Source of the DNA: Dendronalium phyllosphericum CENA369
Lineage (GTDB): Bacteria > Cyanobacteriota > Cyanobacteriia > Cyanobacteriales > Nostocaceae
Direction: 5' to 3'
Length of the DNA: 63,513 nucleotides
Assembly: GCF_016056275.1 (NCBI RefSeq)
Contig: NZ_JAECZA010000314.1
Location: forward strand, 1 to 63,513
Shown: one piece after another, positions 52,269 through 62,703 of the stretch
Numbering within the stretch: position 1 is the first letter of the stretch
Layout of the letters: each line of letters opens with the position of its first letter
Notes under the pieces: model-generated
What the model saw: the letters and a program-made list of their open reading frames with translations, nothing else
The model's database searches: none
What the model was told of the DNA's origin: nothing
Made by a program: the position numbers and the translations under genes

Positions 52269-52986
52269 TGAAAAGTCTTTTTGTGTCTAGGTTTGATCGT
52301 CTGTTGATGTCCTAACACTACTGGCGACGGCTATATCTCCTAAAAATCGGAACCACAAGCAATAGGAATTAATTGCAAACCTATTTCCGGCAGTTAAACC
52401 AAGTGGTTATCGTCGTCAAGCATCTATTTATGCAGTTGTAATTGCGATTCTGTACCTACTATGTCAGGGATGCAGACGAGTATTACTTGGAAATATGCAG
52501 AGGCGAGAGTTTGGCTACTGAGCAAAAATATTTGATGTCAAGGTAAAAGTGTTCTGCGATCGCCTACGTAATTACATACACTGAAGTACTGAGCGGAAAT
52601 CGGGCAAACTTCTTCACCATCTCTTCATATTTGTAAAGCTGGAATAAAAATTTTCTACATAAAAACTTTTATCTTGTTTTTTTATTGTTATTAATTTAAC
52701 TTAAATACTTGGAACTTAAGAACTACAATCCTGCCAGAAGTCTTGCTGCTTCTATGGCTTAGTTAACGTCAATGTCAATACAACATTAACATCACTAAAT
52801 CATTACGTCATGGAAAATACCCACACGGCAAAATTCCTGACGAAGCGAATGCCTAAACGTTATCCCACAAGCAGCGAACAACGTTAATAACTTTGCGTTC
52901 TAGTTTTTTCCTAACCGCGCCTGCGCTTGGGGAGACTTTTAACTGTTTTTCTCGATTTAGCTCACTCCAAAACAAGATAAAATCTC

Positions 52987-53625
52987 ATGATTACTATCAA
53001 AAATTCCCTGATCACCGCAGGTACAGCTAGCTTATTGAGTCTTGGAAGTTTAGCGCTAACTAGCCCAAGCTATGCTTTTAACCTTAATTTAAGTTCTTGG
53101 AGCAAAATTGGTGATGTCAACCCCATCTCATCAACTCAGGCGACCCTAAATTCAGGCACTTTTGATACAGCACCTACTGGTGGTGGTGCGGGTTCCCTAG
53201 AAGATTTCCTGAGTATTACTCCTGGTAGCTTAGATCCCGCAACTTCAACCTTTGGTGCTACCCAAGGTTCTGCAATTAAGCAAACTTTCACAGATATCAA
53301 AGTTGGAGATGTGTTGCACTTCGATTACTCTTTCTTGACTAACGATGCTGATAGTGCTTTTGTAACGATTAACGATTCAGTGATTGCATTGACTGCAAGC
53401 ACTCCTTTTACCTATTCGTTTACCTCTGCGGGTAGTTACAATGTCGGCATTGGTATTGTCGATGTAGACGATGCAATTGGTGCTTCGCAATTAATAGTGA
53501 GTAATGCCAAGCTAGACGCAGTTCCCGAACCAATGACTATTTTGGGTTCTTTGACAGCGCTGAGTTTTGGTGTCGGTATGCGGCGGCGTTTTGGTCGGAA
53601 AAAGTCGGCATCTAGTGGTGTTTAA
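52987..53625 (+). CDS. PEP-CTERM sorting-signal protein
   Basis: This 212-residue protein has a signal peptide (ending SPSYAF, cleavage near residue 30), a beta-rich body with Asp/Gly/Ser turns (DVLHFDYSFLTNDADSAFVT), and a C-terminal sorting tail of VPEPMTILGS, a hydrophobic helix and a basic end (MRRRFGRKK). By family it is exported and processed by an exosortase encoded elsewhere, ending in the outer envelope or sheath. The function of the body is unknown. Confidence 0.92.
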   Translation: MITIKNSLITAGTASLLSLGSLALTSPSYAFNLNLSSWSKIGDVNPISSTQATLNSGTFDTAPTGGGAGSLEDFLSITPGSLDPATSTFGATQGSAIKQTFTDIKVGDVLHFDYSFLTNDADSAFVTINDSVIALTASTPFTYSFTSAGSYNVGIGIVDVDDAIGASQLIVSNAKLDAVPEPMTILGSLTALSFGVGMRRRFGRKKSASSGV

Positions 53626-53882
53626 AGATGGCATCACTGGTAAGTGGAATGTGAGTTCAAAATTATCAGAGTTTGCACATACAAGTTTAAATTCTCGATC
53701 GCAGTACTGAATATTAGAGCAACTGCGATCGCTTTTACTAAATTTAACCAGCAATTGCGATCGCTATAAAAAATTGGCGAAGATATTGAGCGCTGAAATT
53801 AAGAATTGCTCTTGAAAAAAGTCTGATTACTGTCAAAAACGATATTAATCAATTATTTTTCCTACTAATTGAGAAAACCGTC

Positions 53883-56800
53883 ATGAAAAACACTCAAACA
53901 CTACAATTACTCAACAGACAAAGCCTTTCAAGCCGCTTGGTATTCATTGACCCTACAGTTGAAGACTATCAAAGCTTAGTAGCAGGTGTACTCCCTGATA
54001 CAGAAGTTTTCATCTTAAATACCCAGCGTGATGGAGTAGAACAAATCAGTGAATTGCTAGCAACTAAATTTGAAATCACCAGTTTGCATATTGTCTCCCA
54101 CGGCGCACCAGGACAAATGTACTTGGGTAATGCTCAACTAGGGCAACACACCCTGAATCATTATGCTGGACAATTAATAAATTGGGCCAAAGCTTTGAGT
54201 ACTGATGCACAGATATTACTGTATGGTTGCGATGTTGCTCAAACTCAGTTAGGCAGGGCATTTGTGCAGCAACTAAGCGAATTGACTGGGGCTGTTGTGT
54301 TCGCATCAGACGACAAGACAGGCAGTGCAGCAAAAGGGGGAAACTGGAAACTGGAAGTAACAACCGCAACTAGCACTGCTACCCTTGCCTTTAAACCCAC
54401 GACTTTGGAAGCGTATGGGGCAGTGCTAGCTCAACCATACCTAGTGAAAGATATCAGCCCAGGGTCTGGTAGCTCTATTCCTCAAAGTTCATATTTTAAT
54501 GAGCTTTCTTCTTATGTAGTAAACGTCGATGGAATTGCTTATTTCATCGCTAATGATGGCTCTGGTGATGAATTATGGAAAAGCGATGGCACAGAAGCAG
54601 GCACTGTTTTAGTTAAAAACATTTATCCTTTTAGTAACCCAGATAGTGCGCCATATTATGCTCCCTACGGACTGATAAACTTTGAAGGTGTCCTTTACTT
54701 CTTCACTCCTGTCAGTTCTGGTGAGGAAGGCTACATAGATAATATTTACTTGTGGAAAAGCGATGGTACTAATGCTGGCACCGTACCAATTGATTATATC
54801 TCCAGCGCTGATAATCCTCCTGTACCACTGACAAAGACTGACAGTAACTTCTATTTCTCTATTCCTAACCCCTTTCACCATGATGATTTGTGGAAGAGTG
54901 ATGGTACAGAAGCAGGCACTTTTCTACTCAAAGAACTTTATCCAGACATAAAATACTATGCCATCACATCATCGGTAAGCGTTAACGATACACTCTACTT
55001 TAGTGTTGACTTTGACGAATATAAATACGAGTTATGGAAAAGCGATGGTACTACAGCAGGTACAGTCCTAATTGCAGGATTTTATAGCACCGCGTTCTAC
55101 AATCTCACAAATATTAACGGCACGCTCTATTTCTTTGTTGATAATGAAAATTCTGAAGGTTATAACAGTGAGTTGTGGAAAAGTGATGGTACAGAGACTG
55201 GCACTGTAGTAGTTAAAAGCTTTAGCATTGAAAATTACAACTATGCAACAAATGTGGCAAACGTCAACGGCACTCTTTATTTTAGTGCTTATGATGATGC
55301 CCACGGTGAAGAGTTGTGGAAAAGCGATGGCACTACTGCTGGCACTGTTTTGGTTAAAGATATCAAACCAGGGTCTGGTAGTTCTCTTTACGACACATCC
55401 TATAGCCTTCCATCCGATTATAGCTTTCCGCTGATTGAAGTTAACGGTATCCTTTATTTCACAGCTGATGACGGCACTAACGGCATAGAGTTATGGAAAA
55501 GTGATGGTACAGAAAGTGGCACTGTCTTAATCAAAGACATCAATTCAGGGTCAGCAAGTTCTCTGCCATCCAACTTCAGAAACGTTAACGGTATTCTTTA
55601 TTTCACTGCTAACGATGGTATCCACGGTGATGAGTTGTGGAAAAGCGATGGAACTACTGCTGGCACTGCCTTAGTGAAAGATATCAATTTTGGAACCAAT
55701 AGTTCCAGTATCTCCGAGCTAACAAATGTAGGCGACATTCTCTATTTCAATGCTGATGACGGTATTAACGGCAGAGAATTATGGGCGTTGAATACTAACC
55801 CTGCCATTGTTAACCCTATAGTCAGCATTACTGCTACGGATGCCAACGCTGCCGAAGCTAACAATAAGCCAGGTATCTTCCGTATCAGCCGCACTGGTGA
55901 TGTTAGTACTGCCCTGACTGTAAAATATACTATCATTGGCACTGCTACTAACGGTATTGACTACAACCAACTCAACAATACTGTGGCGATCGCCCCAGGT
56001 CAATCCTTCGTCGATATCACTGTCACCCCAGTAGACGATATTCTTAAGGAAGGTAACGAAACTGTAACTCTCACCCTCTCTACTCAACCTGACTACGATG
56101 TAGATACATCTGATAGTGCTGCCACTGTTGTCATTGCTGACGATCCCACTACCGCAGTAGTCCCTCAACCTTACCTAGTCAAAGACATCTTCCCTGGGTA
56201 TACAGGCTCTACTGATTTCTATTCCAATTACGCGGCTGACTTCAACGGTATTCTCTATTTCTTTGCTGAAGATGGTGTCCATGGTAGAGAATTGTGGAAA
56301 AGTGATGGTACAGAGACTGGTACTGTTCTGGTCAAAGACATCGAGCCTGGATCTTCTGGTTCTAGCTCGTATGACTTGACAAAGGTTAACAATACTCTCT
56401 ATTTCTACTCCGACTCATATATCTCTGGTATCTCTGGATTATGGAAGAGTGATGGCACAGAAACTGGTACTGTCCTGGTCAAAGACATTTATATTTCCAA
56501 TTCTGACTCGAATCTGACAGATTTCAAAGGTACTCTCTTTTTTGTTGCTCCTTCTGTAAGTAATTCTGATGAAAGTTTGTGGAAAAGCGATGGTACTGCT
56601 GCTGGCACTGTCTTAGTTAAAGATATTCCTACAAGCTCTAGTAATTTTGAACTCACTGCTGTCAACGATACTTTGTACTTTACTGCTGGTGGTTTATGGA
56701 AGAGTAATGGCACTACTGCTGGCACTACCAAAATCAAAAATATTGGTGCTTCCGATCTGACAAATGTTAACGGCACTCTTTATTTTGTTGGTGATGATGG

Positions 56801-57887
56801 CACTCACGGTAAAGAGTTGTGGAAAAGCAATGGCACCGCTGCTAGTACTGTCTTAGTTAAAGACATTAATCTACATGATTTTGACGATACTTATAGACGT
56901 TATCCCACAAATTTGACAAGCGTCAACAACACCCTCTATTTTAGAGCCTACGACCCCACTCATGGTTTTGAGTTGTGGAAAAGCAACGGTACCACTGCTG
57001 GCACTGTCTTAGTCAAAGATATCAATCCTGGAGTGGTTACTACTGCCTCTGGAGAAACTTTTCCCAATAGTTCCTCACCTCAATCATTGACAAATGCCAA
57101 CGGTATCCTCTATTTCATCGCTGATGACGGTACTCATGGTTATGAATTGTGGAAAAGTGATGGTACTACTGCTGGCACCGTTTTAGTTAAAGACATTAAT
57201 CCTGGATCATCAAGTAGTTTTGTTACTAACGATTACTACGAACTATCTTTGATAACTAATGTCAATGGTAAAGTTTATTTCGTTGCCAACGACGGTATCC
57301 ACGGTAGAGAGTTGTGGAAAAGCGATGGTACTACTGCTGGGACTGTCTTAGTTAAGGATATCAATCTGGGGTCTGATAGTTCCGACCCCTCCGACCTAAT
57401 AAACGTCGATGGAACACTTTATTTCACCGCTAACGATGGCATCCAAGGTCGAGAATTGTGGGCATTGGACACTAATGATTTTAATGTCATAAATGGCAAT
57501 GGTAGTCACGACCCATTAATCGGGACTGCTGGCAGCGATCGCATCGTTGGCGGTACTGGTAGCAAAACTATCACGGGTGGTGCTGGGAATGATGAGTTTG
57601 TTTACACCAGCATCAAGGAAGTCGGTCAACGCATCACCGATTTTATCGTTGGTGAAGACAAAATCGTACTCACCCAGTTGCTAGATAGCCTTGTAACTGG
57701 TGGTTATAACGGCAGCAATGCCATAGCCGATGGCTATGTGCGGCTAGTACAAGGAAAAACAGCTAATAGTACGATTTTGCAAATTGACCGCGATGGCACA
57801 CTTGGTAATGCTGTTTTCAGAAACTTTATTGAGTTAGATAACATCACTCCACAACAGATGAACAACACCAATAACTTTGTGTTCTAA
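53883..57887 (+). CDS. DUF4347 - ELWxxDGT repeat - Calx-beta secreted protein (paralogue 1)
   Basis: This 1334-residue protein is organised as: DUF4347 (about 15-170; LVFIDPTVEDYQSLVAGV, LHIVSHGAPG, ILLYGCDVAQ); a first block of nine LVKDI-to-ELW units (about 180-640); one Calx-beta domain (about 645-755; FRISRTGD, ETVTLTLST); a second block of nine units (about 760-1200); and a C-terminal region with GTAGSDRIVGGTGSKTITGG and ITDFIVGEDKIVLTQLLDSL, like type I secretion targets. There is no N-terminal signal peptide. Each unit carries NGTLYFTADDG-like strands and the ELWKSDGT turn, which fits a beta-propeller blade. A surface or extracellular adhesin-like role is likely. A terminator hairpin follows. 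Confidence 0.88.
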   Translation: MKNTQTLQLLNRQSLSSRLVFIDPTVEDYQSLVAGVLPDTEVFILNTQRDGVEQISELLATKFEITSLHIVSHGAPGQMYLGNAQLGQHTLNHYAGQLINWAKALSTDAQILLYGCDVAQTQLGRAFVQQLSELTGAVVFASDDKTGSAAKGGNWKLEVTTATSTATLAFKPTTLEAYGAVLAQPYLVKDISPGSGSSIPQSSYFNELSSYVVNVDGIAYFIANDGSGDELWKSDGTEAGTVLVKNIYPFSNPDSAPYYAPYGLINFEGVLYFFTPVSSGEEGYIDNIYLWKSDGTNAGTVPIDYISSADNPPVPLTKTDSNFYFSIPNPFHHDDLWKSDGTEAGTFLLKELYPDIKYYAITSSVSVNDTLYFSVDFDEYKYELWKSDGTTAGTVLIAGFYSTAFYNLTNINGTLYFFVDNENSEGYNSELWKSDGTETGTVVVKSFSIENYNYATNVANVNGTLYFSAYDDAHGEELWKSDGTTAGTVLVKDIKPGSGSSLYDTSYSLPSDYSFPLIEVNGILYFTADDGTNGIELWKSDGTESGTVLIKDINSGSASSLPSNFRNVNGILYFTANDGIHGDELWKSDGTTAGTALVKDINFGTNSSSISELTNVGDILYFNADDGINGRELWALNTNPAIVNPIVSITATDANAAEANNKPGIFRISRTGDVSTALTVKYTIIGTATNGIDYNQLNNTVAIAPGQSFVDITVTPVDDILKEGNETVTLTLSTQPDYDVDTSDSAATVVIADDPTTAVVPQPYLVKDIFPGYTGSTDFYSNYAADFNGILYFFAEDGVHGRELWKSDGTETGTVLVKDIEPGSSGSSSYDLTKVNNTLYFYSDSYISGISGLWKSDGTETGTVLVKDIYISNSDSNLTDFKGTLFFVAPSVSNSDESLWKSDGTAAGTVLVKDIPTSSSNFELTAVNDTLYFTAGGLWKSNGTTAGTTKIKNIGASDLTNVNGTLYFVGDDGTHGKELWKSNGTAASTVLVKDINLHDFDDTYRRYPTNLTSVNNTLYFRAYDPTHGFELWKSNGTTAGTVLVKDINPGVVTTASGETFPNSSSPQSLTNANGILYFIADDGTHGYELWKSDGTTAGTVLVKDINPGSSSSFVTNDYYELSLITNVNGKVYFVANDGIHGRELWKSDGTTAGTVLVKDINLGSDSSDPSDLINVDGTLYFTANDGIQGRELWALDTNDFNVINGNGSHDPLIGTAGSDRIVGGTGSKTITGGAGNDEFVYTSIKEVGQRITDFIVGEDKIVLTQLLDSLVTGGYNGSNAIADGYVRLVQGKTANSTILQIDRDGTLGNAVFRNFIELDNITPQQMNNTNNFVF
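57588..57856 (+). repeat. 269-bp segment identical to 62189-62457
   Basis: The 3' parts of the two giant genes are identical over 269 bases, synonymous sites included, while the surrounding repeats and N-terminal domains have diverged. This points to recent gene conversion or recombination. Confidence 0.95.
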
Positions 57888-57909
57888 GTTCATTCGCTGA
57901 TGTTACTTG

Positions 57910-57947
57910 CCAGAGGTATTGTCTGGCAGCAAGCCTCTGGTATTTTT
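57910..57947 (+). terminator. Intrinsic terminator after paralogue 1
   Basis: CCAGAGG (57910-57916) pairs with CCTCTGG (57934-57940), followed by TATTTTTT. The two paralogues are therefore probably separate transcription units. Confidence 0.75.
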
Positions 57948-58120
57948 TAATATGTGCTTGATTTGGCAATAATGACCTAGACATTTAACGGCTTGTCGCC
58001 AAGCATTCACTCAAAAAATCTTAAGAAAAATCATCTTTCTATAGATAGATATTGCCGTCTTTGTAGCATTCTACACTACAAACAACAAGTATTAAAATTA
58101 CCACACTCAATACTTGAAAC

Positions 58121-61100
58121 ATGGAAAATACTCAACAATCCCAATTTTCGCCAGCGAATATCTCTCAAAGTCGCATTGTCTTCATCGATCCCACAGTCGA
58201 GGACTATCAAAGCTTAGTAGCAGCTGTTCTAAGAGATACAGAAGTTATTGTCTTGAACGCGCATGAGGATGGGGTAGAAGAAATAAGCGCAGTATTGGCA
58301 ACAAGGTCAGGAATCACTAGCCTGCATATTGTCTCTCATGGCGCACCAGGACTAGTTTATCTGGGCAACGTACAACTAGGGCAACATACCCTCAACAGCT
58401 ATGCTGTGCAATTAATTGATTGGGCAAAAGCTTTAAGTAATGATGCTCAAATATTATTGTATGGTTGCGATGTTGCTCAAACACCGTTAGGTAAAACATT
58501 TGTGCAGCGCTTGGCTGAGTTAACAGGCGCTACAGTGTTGGCATCTAATAACAAGACAGGTAGTGCCGCCTTCGGGGGAAACTGGGAACTAGAAGTGACA
58601 TCCAAAAACGCTACTGCTGTGCTTGCCTTTGAGTCGGCAACTTTAGAGGCATATGAGGCAGTATTGGCTAAACCCTACCTGGTCAAAGACATTCAACTAG
58701 GGTCTAATAGTTCCTCTCCCAGTGAGCTAATCAACGTCAACGGTACTCTCTATTTCATTGCTGATGACGGCACCTATGGTAGAGAGTTGTGGAAAAGTGA
58801 TGGCACTGCCACTGGCACTGTTTTAGTCAAGGACATTTATACTGGCGCTAATTACTACAATGGTCACTATGATTTGACCAACGTCAACGGCACTCTCTAT
58901 TTTGCTGCCGATGATGGCCTTGGCTATGGGTTATGGAAAAGCGATGGTACTACTGTTGGTACAGTGCAAGTTGAGCGTTTCGGCTACTATTATTCCGACT
59001 CACCCTCTCTTAACTTACTGACAAGTGTCAACGACACCCTTTATTTCATTGTTAGTTTCGACAAATTCAACATACGATTGTGGAAAAGCAATGGCACAGA
59101 AGCAGGCACAGCCTTAGTCAAAGACCTCAACCCTAATGGTGGTAGTGGCACTGCTCCTAGTTTGACTTTGACCACATCTTCAGTAAACTCCAACGGCATC
59201 TTCTATTTGAGAGTTTCCGACATCGAGGGAGCGCCGTCTCAATTGTGGAAGACCGATGGTACTCCAGATGGCACAGTCCTGCTGGTCGAAAACATCCCAA
59301 ACTATGTTGAATATGGGACATACTTGTTGTCCCTGATAAATGTTAACGATACAGTATACTTTAATGCTGGCTATTATGACGGCGTAAACGGTATTGAATT
59401 ATGGAAAAGTGATGGCACGACCCAAGGCACCGTTCAAATAAAGGACATCAATCCAGGATCTAATAGTTCCTATCCAACTTATCAGACCTACTTTAACGGC
59501 AATCTCTATTTTTTTGCTGACGATGGCACTCACGGTAGAGAATTGTGGAAAAGCGATGGCACTACTGCTGGCACAGTTCTAGTCAAAGATATCAACACAG
59601 GCTCTGGTAGTTCCAATTCTGATTACCGCGATCTTGCTTTTACTTTGACCAACATCAACGGCACTTTCTATTTCTTTGCTGATGACGGCATCCACGGTCT
59701 TGAGTTGTGGAAAAGCGATGGCACTACTGCTGGCACTGTCTTGGTCAAAGACATCAACCCAGGAATTGGTGGTAGTAACTATAGCAACAATATTTCCAAC
59801 TTTTTCAACGTCAATGGTATCTTTTATTTTGCTGCTGATGATGGCACGCACGGTCTTGAGTTGTGGAAAAGCGATGGCACTACTGCTGGCACTGTTTTAG
59901 TCGAAGATATCAATCCTGGGTCTGGTAGTTCCAGTCCTGACAACTTGACTTACGCCAACGGCAAGCTTTACTTCATTGCAGATAACGGCATCAAAGGTAA
60001 TGAATTGTGGGCATTGGAAATTGTCCCTCCTGTAGTCAGCCCTGTTATTAGTATTACTGCGATCGATGCTAACGCCGCTGAAGCTGGCAATGACCCAGCC
60101 ATCTTCCGTATCAGCCGCACTGGCGATACCAGTACTGCGTTGACTGTCAAATATACTATTAGCGGCACTGCTAACAGTGGTAGCGATTACAACCAACTCA
60201 CCGAGACTATCACCATTGCTGCTGGTGAATCGTTTGTAGACCTTACCGTTACCCCAGTAGATGATATTTACAGGGAAGGCAGCGAAACTGTCACTTTAAC
60301 TTTGTTTACCCAACCTGACTATGCTGTAGATACATCTTACGTCGCGGCTAGTGCGATCGTTGCTGACGATGCCAGCACCGCAGTAGTAGCTCAACCATAC
60401 CTGGTGAAGGATATTCTGCTTGGTAATAGTACCTCCGAACCCTCCGGTCTGACCAACGTCGGTGGCATCCTCTACTTCACTGCTAATGACGGCACTCACG
60501 GTAGAGAAGTGTGGAAGAGCGATGGTACTGAAGCTGGTACTGTGTTGGTCAAAGACATTAACCCAGGATATGATGATAGTTTTTTATACAATGAATCTGG
60601 CTCGCTGAACAACGTTAACGGCGTTCTCTTTTTTGCAGCTGACGTTAAAGGTGATGATGGTATTTACATTTTTGATCGATTGTGGCAAAGCGATGGTACA
60701 GCTGACGGAACCTTCGCTATCCCAGTGTCTGGTGGTTATCTTTCTGTTGGCTCCTCTGACTTCAATCCGACCGAGGTTAATGGTATCTTCTACTTCCAGG
60801 CTTTTAACAGCACCTATGACTTTGGAGGCTTGTGGAAAAGCGATAGTACTGCTACTGGTACTATCCTAGTTAAAAAAGGCATCAGTCCTTACAACCTGAC
60901 CAATGTCAACGGCACTCTCTATTTTGTTGCTAATGACGGTAACAATAAAACACAGTTGTGGAAAAGTGATGGCACGGAAGCAGGCACTGTCCAACTTAAA
61001 GGCTTCACTGGTGATTACTTATATTTGAATAATCTGACAAACGTTGACGGCACTCTGTTTTTCATTGTTGGCAATATCAACAGCTATCAGTTATGGAGAA

Positions 61101-62488
61101 GCGATGGCACAGAAACGGGTACTGTCAGAGTCAAAGACATCAACGCAAAACCTGATTCTAACATTTCTGCTTTCTCCAACTTTACCAACTTCAATGACAC
61201 TCTTTATTTCATTGCTGACGACGCTGCCTACGGTAAAGAATTATGGAAAAGCGATGGTACAGAAGCAGGTACTGTCGTAGTCAAAGATATTAACCCGAGC
61301 TCTGCTATTAATTATGACGACGATTACAACACCAACCTGATTCAAGTCAACGACACTCTCTATTTCTTTGCTGATGACGGCATCCATGGTGCAGAGTTAT
61401 GGAAAAGTGATGGTACAACTGCTGGTACTGTCCTGGTCAAAGATATTAACCCAGGTTCTGGTAGTTCCACTAATAATTACATCCCTGGCCCCTCCTTTTC
61501 CTCTTATAGCAATGAGCTGATTAATGTTAACGGCACTCTCTATTTCACGGCTAATGACGGCACTCACGGTATTGAATTGTGGAGGAGTGATGGCACACAA
61601 GAAGGTACTGTCCTGGTTCAAGATATCAATCCTGGTATCGGTAGTTCTGCTCCCTCCGAGCTGACCCTTGTCAATGACACCCTCTATTTTAATGCCGACG
61701 ATGGCATTAACGGTTATGAGTTGTGGGCATTGAACACAAACCCAGTTATCCCTACAGCCAGCATTACCGCCACCAATAGCAACGCCGTTGAAGCTGGCAA
61801 TTACGCAGCCACCTTTCGTATCAGCCGCACTGGTAATATAGATACTGCTCTAGCTGTTAAATACACTATTAGTGGTAGTGCGAATAATGGTAGTGACTAC
61901 ACCCAACTTACAGGTATTGCTGGCATTGTCGCAGGTCAATCTTTTGTAGATATCGCGATCGCACCTGTAGATGACGGTACAGCAGAAGGTAGCGAAACTG
62001 TCACTCTTACACTCGCTACGGGAAGCGACTATGACATAGATGCATCTCAAACATCTGCCACTGTCACCATTATCGACCAATTCAATGTAATCAACGGCAG
62101 TGGTAGCCGTGACCCATTAGTCGGGACTGCTGGCAGCGATCGCATTGTTGGCGGTACTGGTAGCAAAACTATCACGGGTGGTGCAGGAAATGATGAGTTT
62201 GTTTACACCAGCATCAAGGAAGTCGGTCAACGCATCACCGATTTTATCGTTGGTGAAGACAAAATCGTACTCACCCAGTTGCTAGATAGCCTTGTAACTG
62301 GTGGTTATAACGGCAGCAATGCCATAGCCGATGGCTATGTGCGGCTAGTACAAGGAAAAACAGCTAATAGTACGATTTTGCAAATTGACCGCGATGGCAC
62401 ACTTGGTAATGCTGTTTTCAGAAACTTTATTGAGTTAGATAACATCACTCCACAACAAATGAACAACACCAATAACTTTGTGTTCTAG
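58121..62488 (+). CDS. DUF4347 - ELWxxDGT repeat - Calx-beta secreted protein (paralogue 2)
   Basis: This 1455-residue protein has the layout of its upstream neighbour plus one extra domain: DUF4347 (about 15-175; IVFIDPTVEDYQSLVAAVLR, LHIVSHGAPG), nine units (about 183-640), Calx-beta (about 645-755), nine units (about 760-1205), a second Calx-beta (about 1210-1320; SITATNSNAVEAGNYAATFR), and the same C-terminal secretion-type region (GTAGSDRIVGGTGSKTITGG). The first two blocks have diverged considerably from paralogue 1, whereas the last 90 residues are nearly identical. No N-terminal signal peptide is present; export would be through a type I system. A strong terminator follows. Confidence 0.88.
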   Translation: MENTQQSQFSPANISQSRIVFIDPTVEDYQSLVAAVLRDTEVIVLNAHEDGVEEISAVLATRSGITSLHIVSHGAPGLVYLGNVQLGQHTLNSYAVQLIDWAKALSNDAQILLYGCDVAQTPLGKTFVQRLAELTGATVLASNNKTGSAAFGGNWELEVTSKNATAVLAFESATLEAYEAVLAKPYLVKDIQLGSNSSSPSELINVNGTLYFIADDGTYGRELWKSDGTATGTVLVKDIYTGANYYNGHYDLTNVNGTLYFAADDGLGYGLWKSDGTTVGTVQVERFGYYYSDSPSLNLLTSVNDTLYFIVSFDKFNIRLWKSNGTEAGTALVKDLNPNGGSGTAPSLTLTTSSVNSNGIFYLRVSDIEGAPSQLWKTDGTPDGTVLLVENIPNYVEYGTYLLSLINVNDTVYFNAGYYDGVNGIELWKSDGTTQGTVQIKDINPGSNSSYPTYQTYFNGNLYFFADDGTHGRELWKSDGTTAGTVLVKDINTGSGSSNSDYRDLAFTLTNINGTFYFFADDGIHGLELWKSDGTTAGTVLVKDINPGIGGSNYSNNISNFFNVNGIFYFAADDGTHGLELWKSDGTTAGTVLVEDINPGSGSSSPDNLTYANGKLYFIADNGIKGNELWALEIVPPVVSPVISITAIDANAAEAGNDPAIFRISRTGDTSTALTVKYTISGTANSGSDYNQLTETITIAAGESFVDLTVTPVDDIYREGSETVTLTLFTQPDYAVDTSYVAASAIVADDASTAVVAQPYLVKDILLGNSTSEPSGLTNVGGILYFTANDGTHGREVWKSDGTEAGTVLVKDINPGYDDSFLYNESGSLNNVNGVLFFAADVKGDDGIYIFDRLWQSDGTADGTFAIPVSGGYLSVGSSDFNPTEVNGIFYFQAFNSTYDFGGLWKSDSTATGTILVKKGISPYNLTNVNGTLYFVANDGNNKTQLWKSDGTEAGTVQLKGFTGDYLYLNNLTNVDGTLFFIVGNINSYQLWRSDGTETGTVRVKDINAKPDSNISAFSNFTNFNDTLYFIADDAAYGKELWKSDGTEAGTVVVKDINPSSAINYDDDYNTNLIQVNDTLYFFADDGIHGAELWKSDGTTAGTVLVKDINPGSGSSTNNYIPGPSFSSYSNELINVNGTLYFTANDGTHGIELWRSDGTQEGTVLVQDINPGIGSSAPSELTLVNDTLYFNADDGINGYELWALNTNPVIPTASITATNSNAVEAGNYAATFRISRTGNIDTALAVKYTISGSANNGSDYTQLTGIAGIVAGQSFVDIAIAPVDDGTAEGSETVTLTLATGSDYDIDASQTSATVTIIDQFNVINGSGSRDPLVGTAGSDRIVGGTGSKTITGGAGNDEFVYTSIKEVGQRITDFIVGEDKIVLTQLLDSLVTGGYNGSNAIADGYVRLVQGKTANSTILQIDRDGTLGNAVFRNFIELDNITPQQMNNTNNFVF
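62189..62457 (+). repeat. 269-bp segment identical to 57588-57856
   Basis: Second copy of the identical 3' segment shared by the two tandem giant genes, in the same orientation about 4.6 kb apart. Confidence 0.95.
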
Positions 62489-62503
62489 ATTTGTTAACTG
62501 ATT

Positions 62504-62541
62504 GCTTGAGGCGAGTCACAAGAAATCGCCTCAAGGCATTT
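62504..62541 (+). terminator. Intrinsic terminator after paralogue 2
   Basis: CTTGAGGCGA (62505-62514) pairs perfectly with TCGCCTCAAG (62526-62535), followed by GCATTTTTC. Ten-base stem with an 11-base loop. Confidence 0.85.
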
Positions 62542-62703
62542 TTCACCTTTGGGCTAACTAAGTATAATCTGCGTTAAAATTTCACATAAACTGTATATTT
62601 TTAAAATTAAAATTTTAAGGCTATAACAGATAGCTGTTCCATAGCTGCTTTGCATCTCCAAGCAAAGAGCGCAAAAATAAGCAGATACTATGCCTAAGAG
62701 ATA

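Larger units (their letters stand above)
51958..52986. other. Long intergenic region
   Basis: About 1 kb separates the RHH-TOBE gene from the PEP-CTERM gene. A 62-codon frame at 51987-52175 lacks coding character. A fragment near 52400-52500 reads SGYRRQASIYAVVIAILYLL but has no start or homologue I recognise. Apart from the inverted repeat and short tandem repeat listed separately, I see only one HIP1-like site and AT-rich sequence. Confidence 0.4.
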
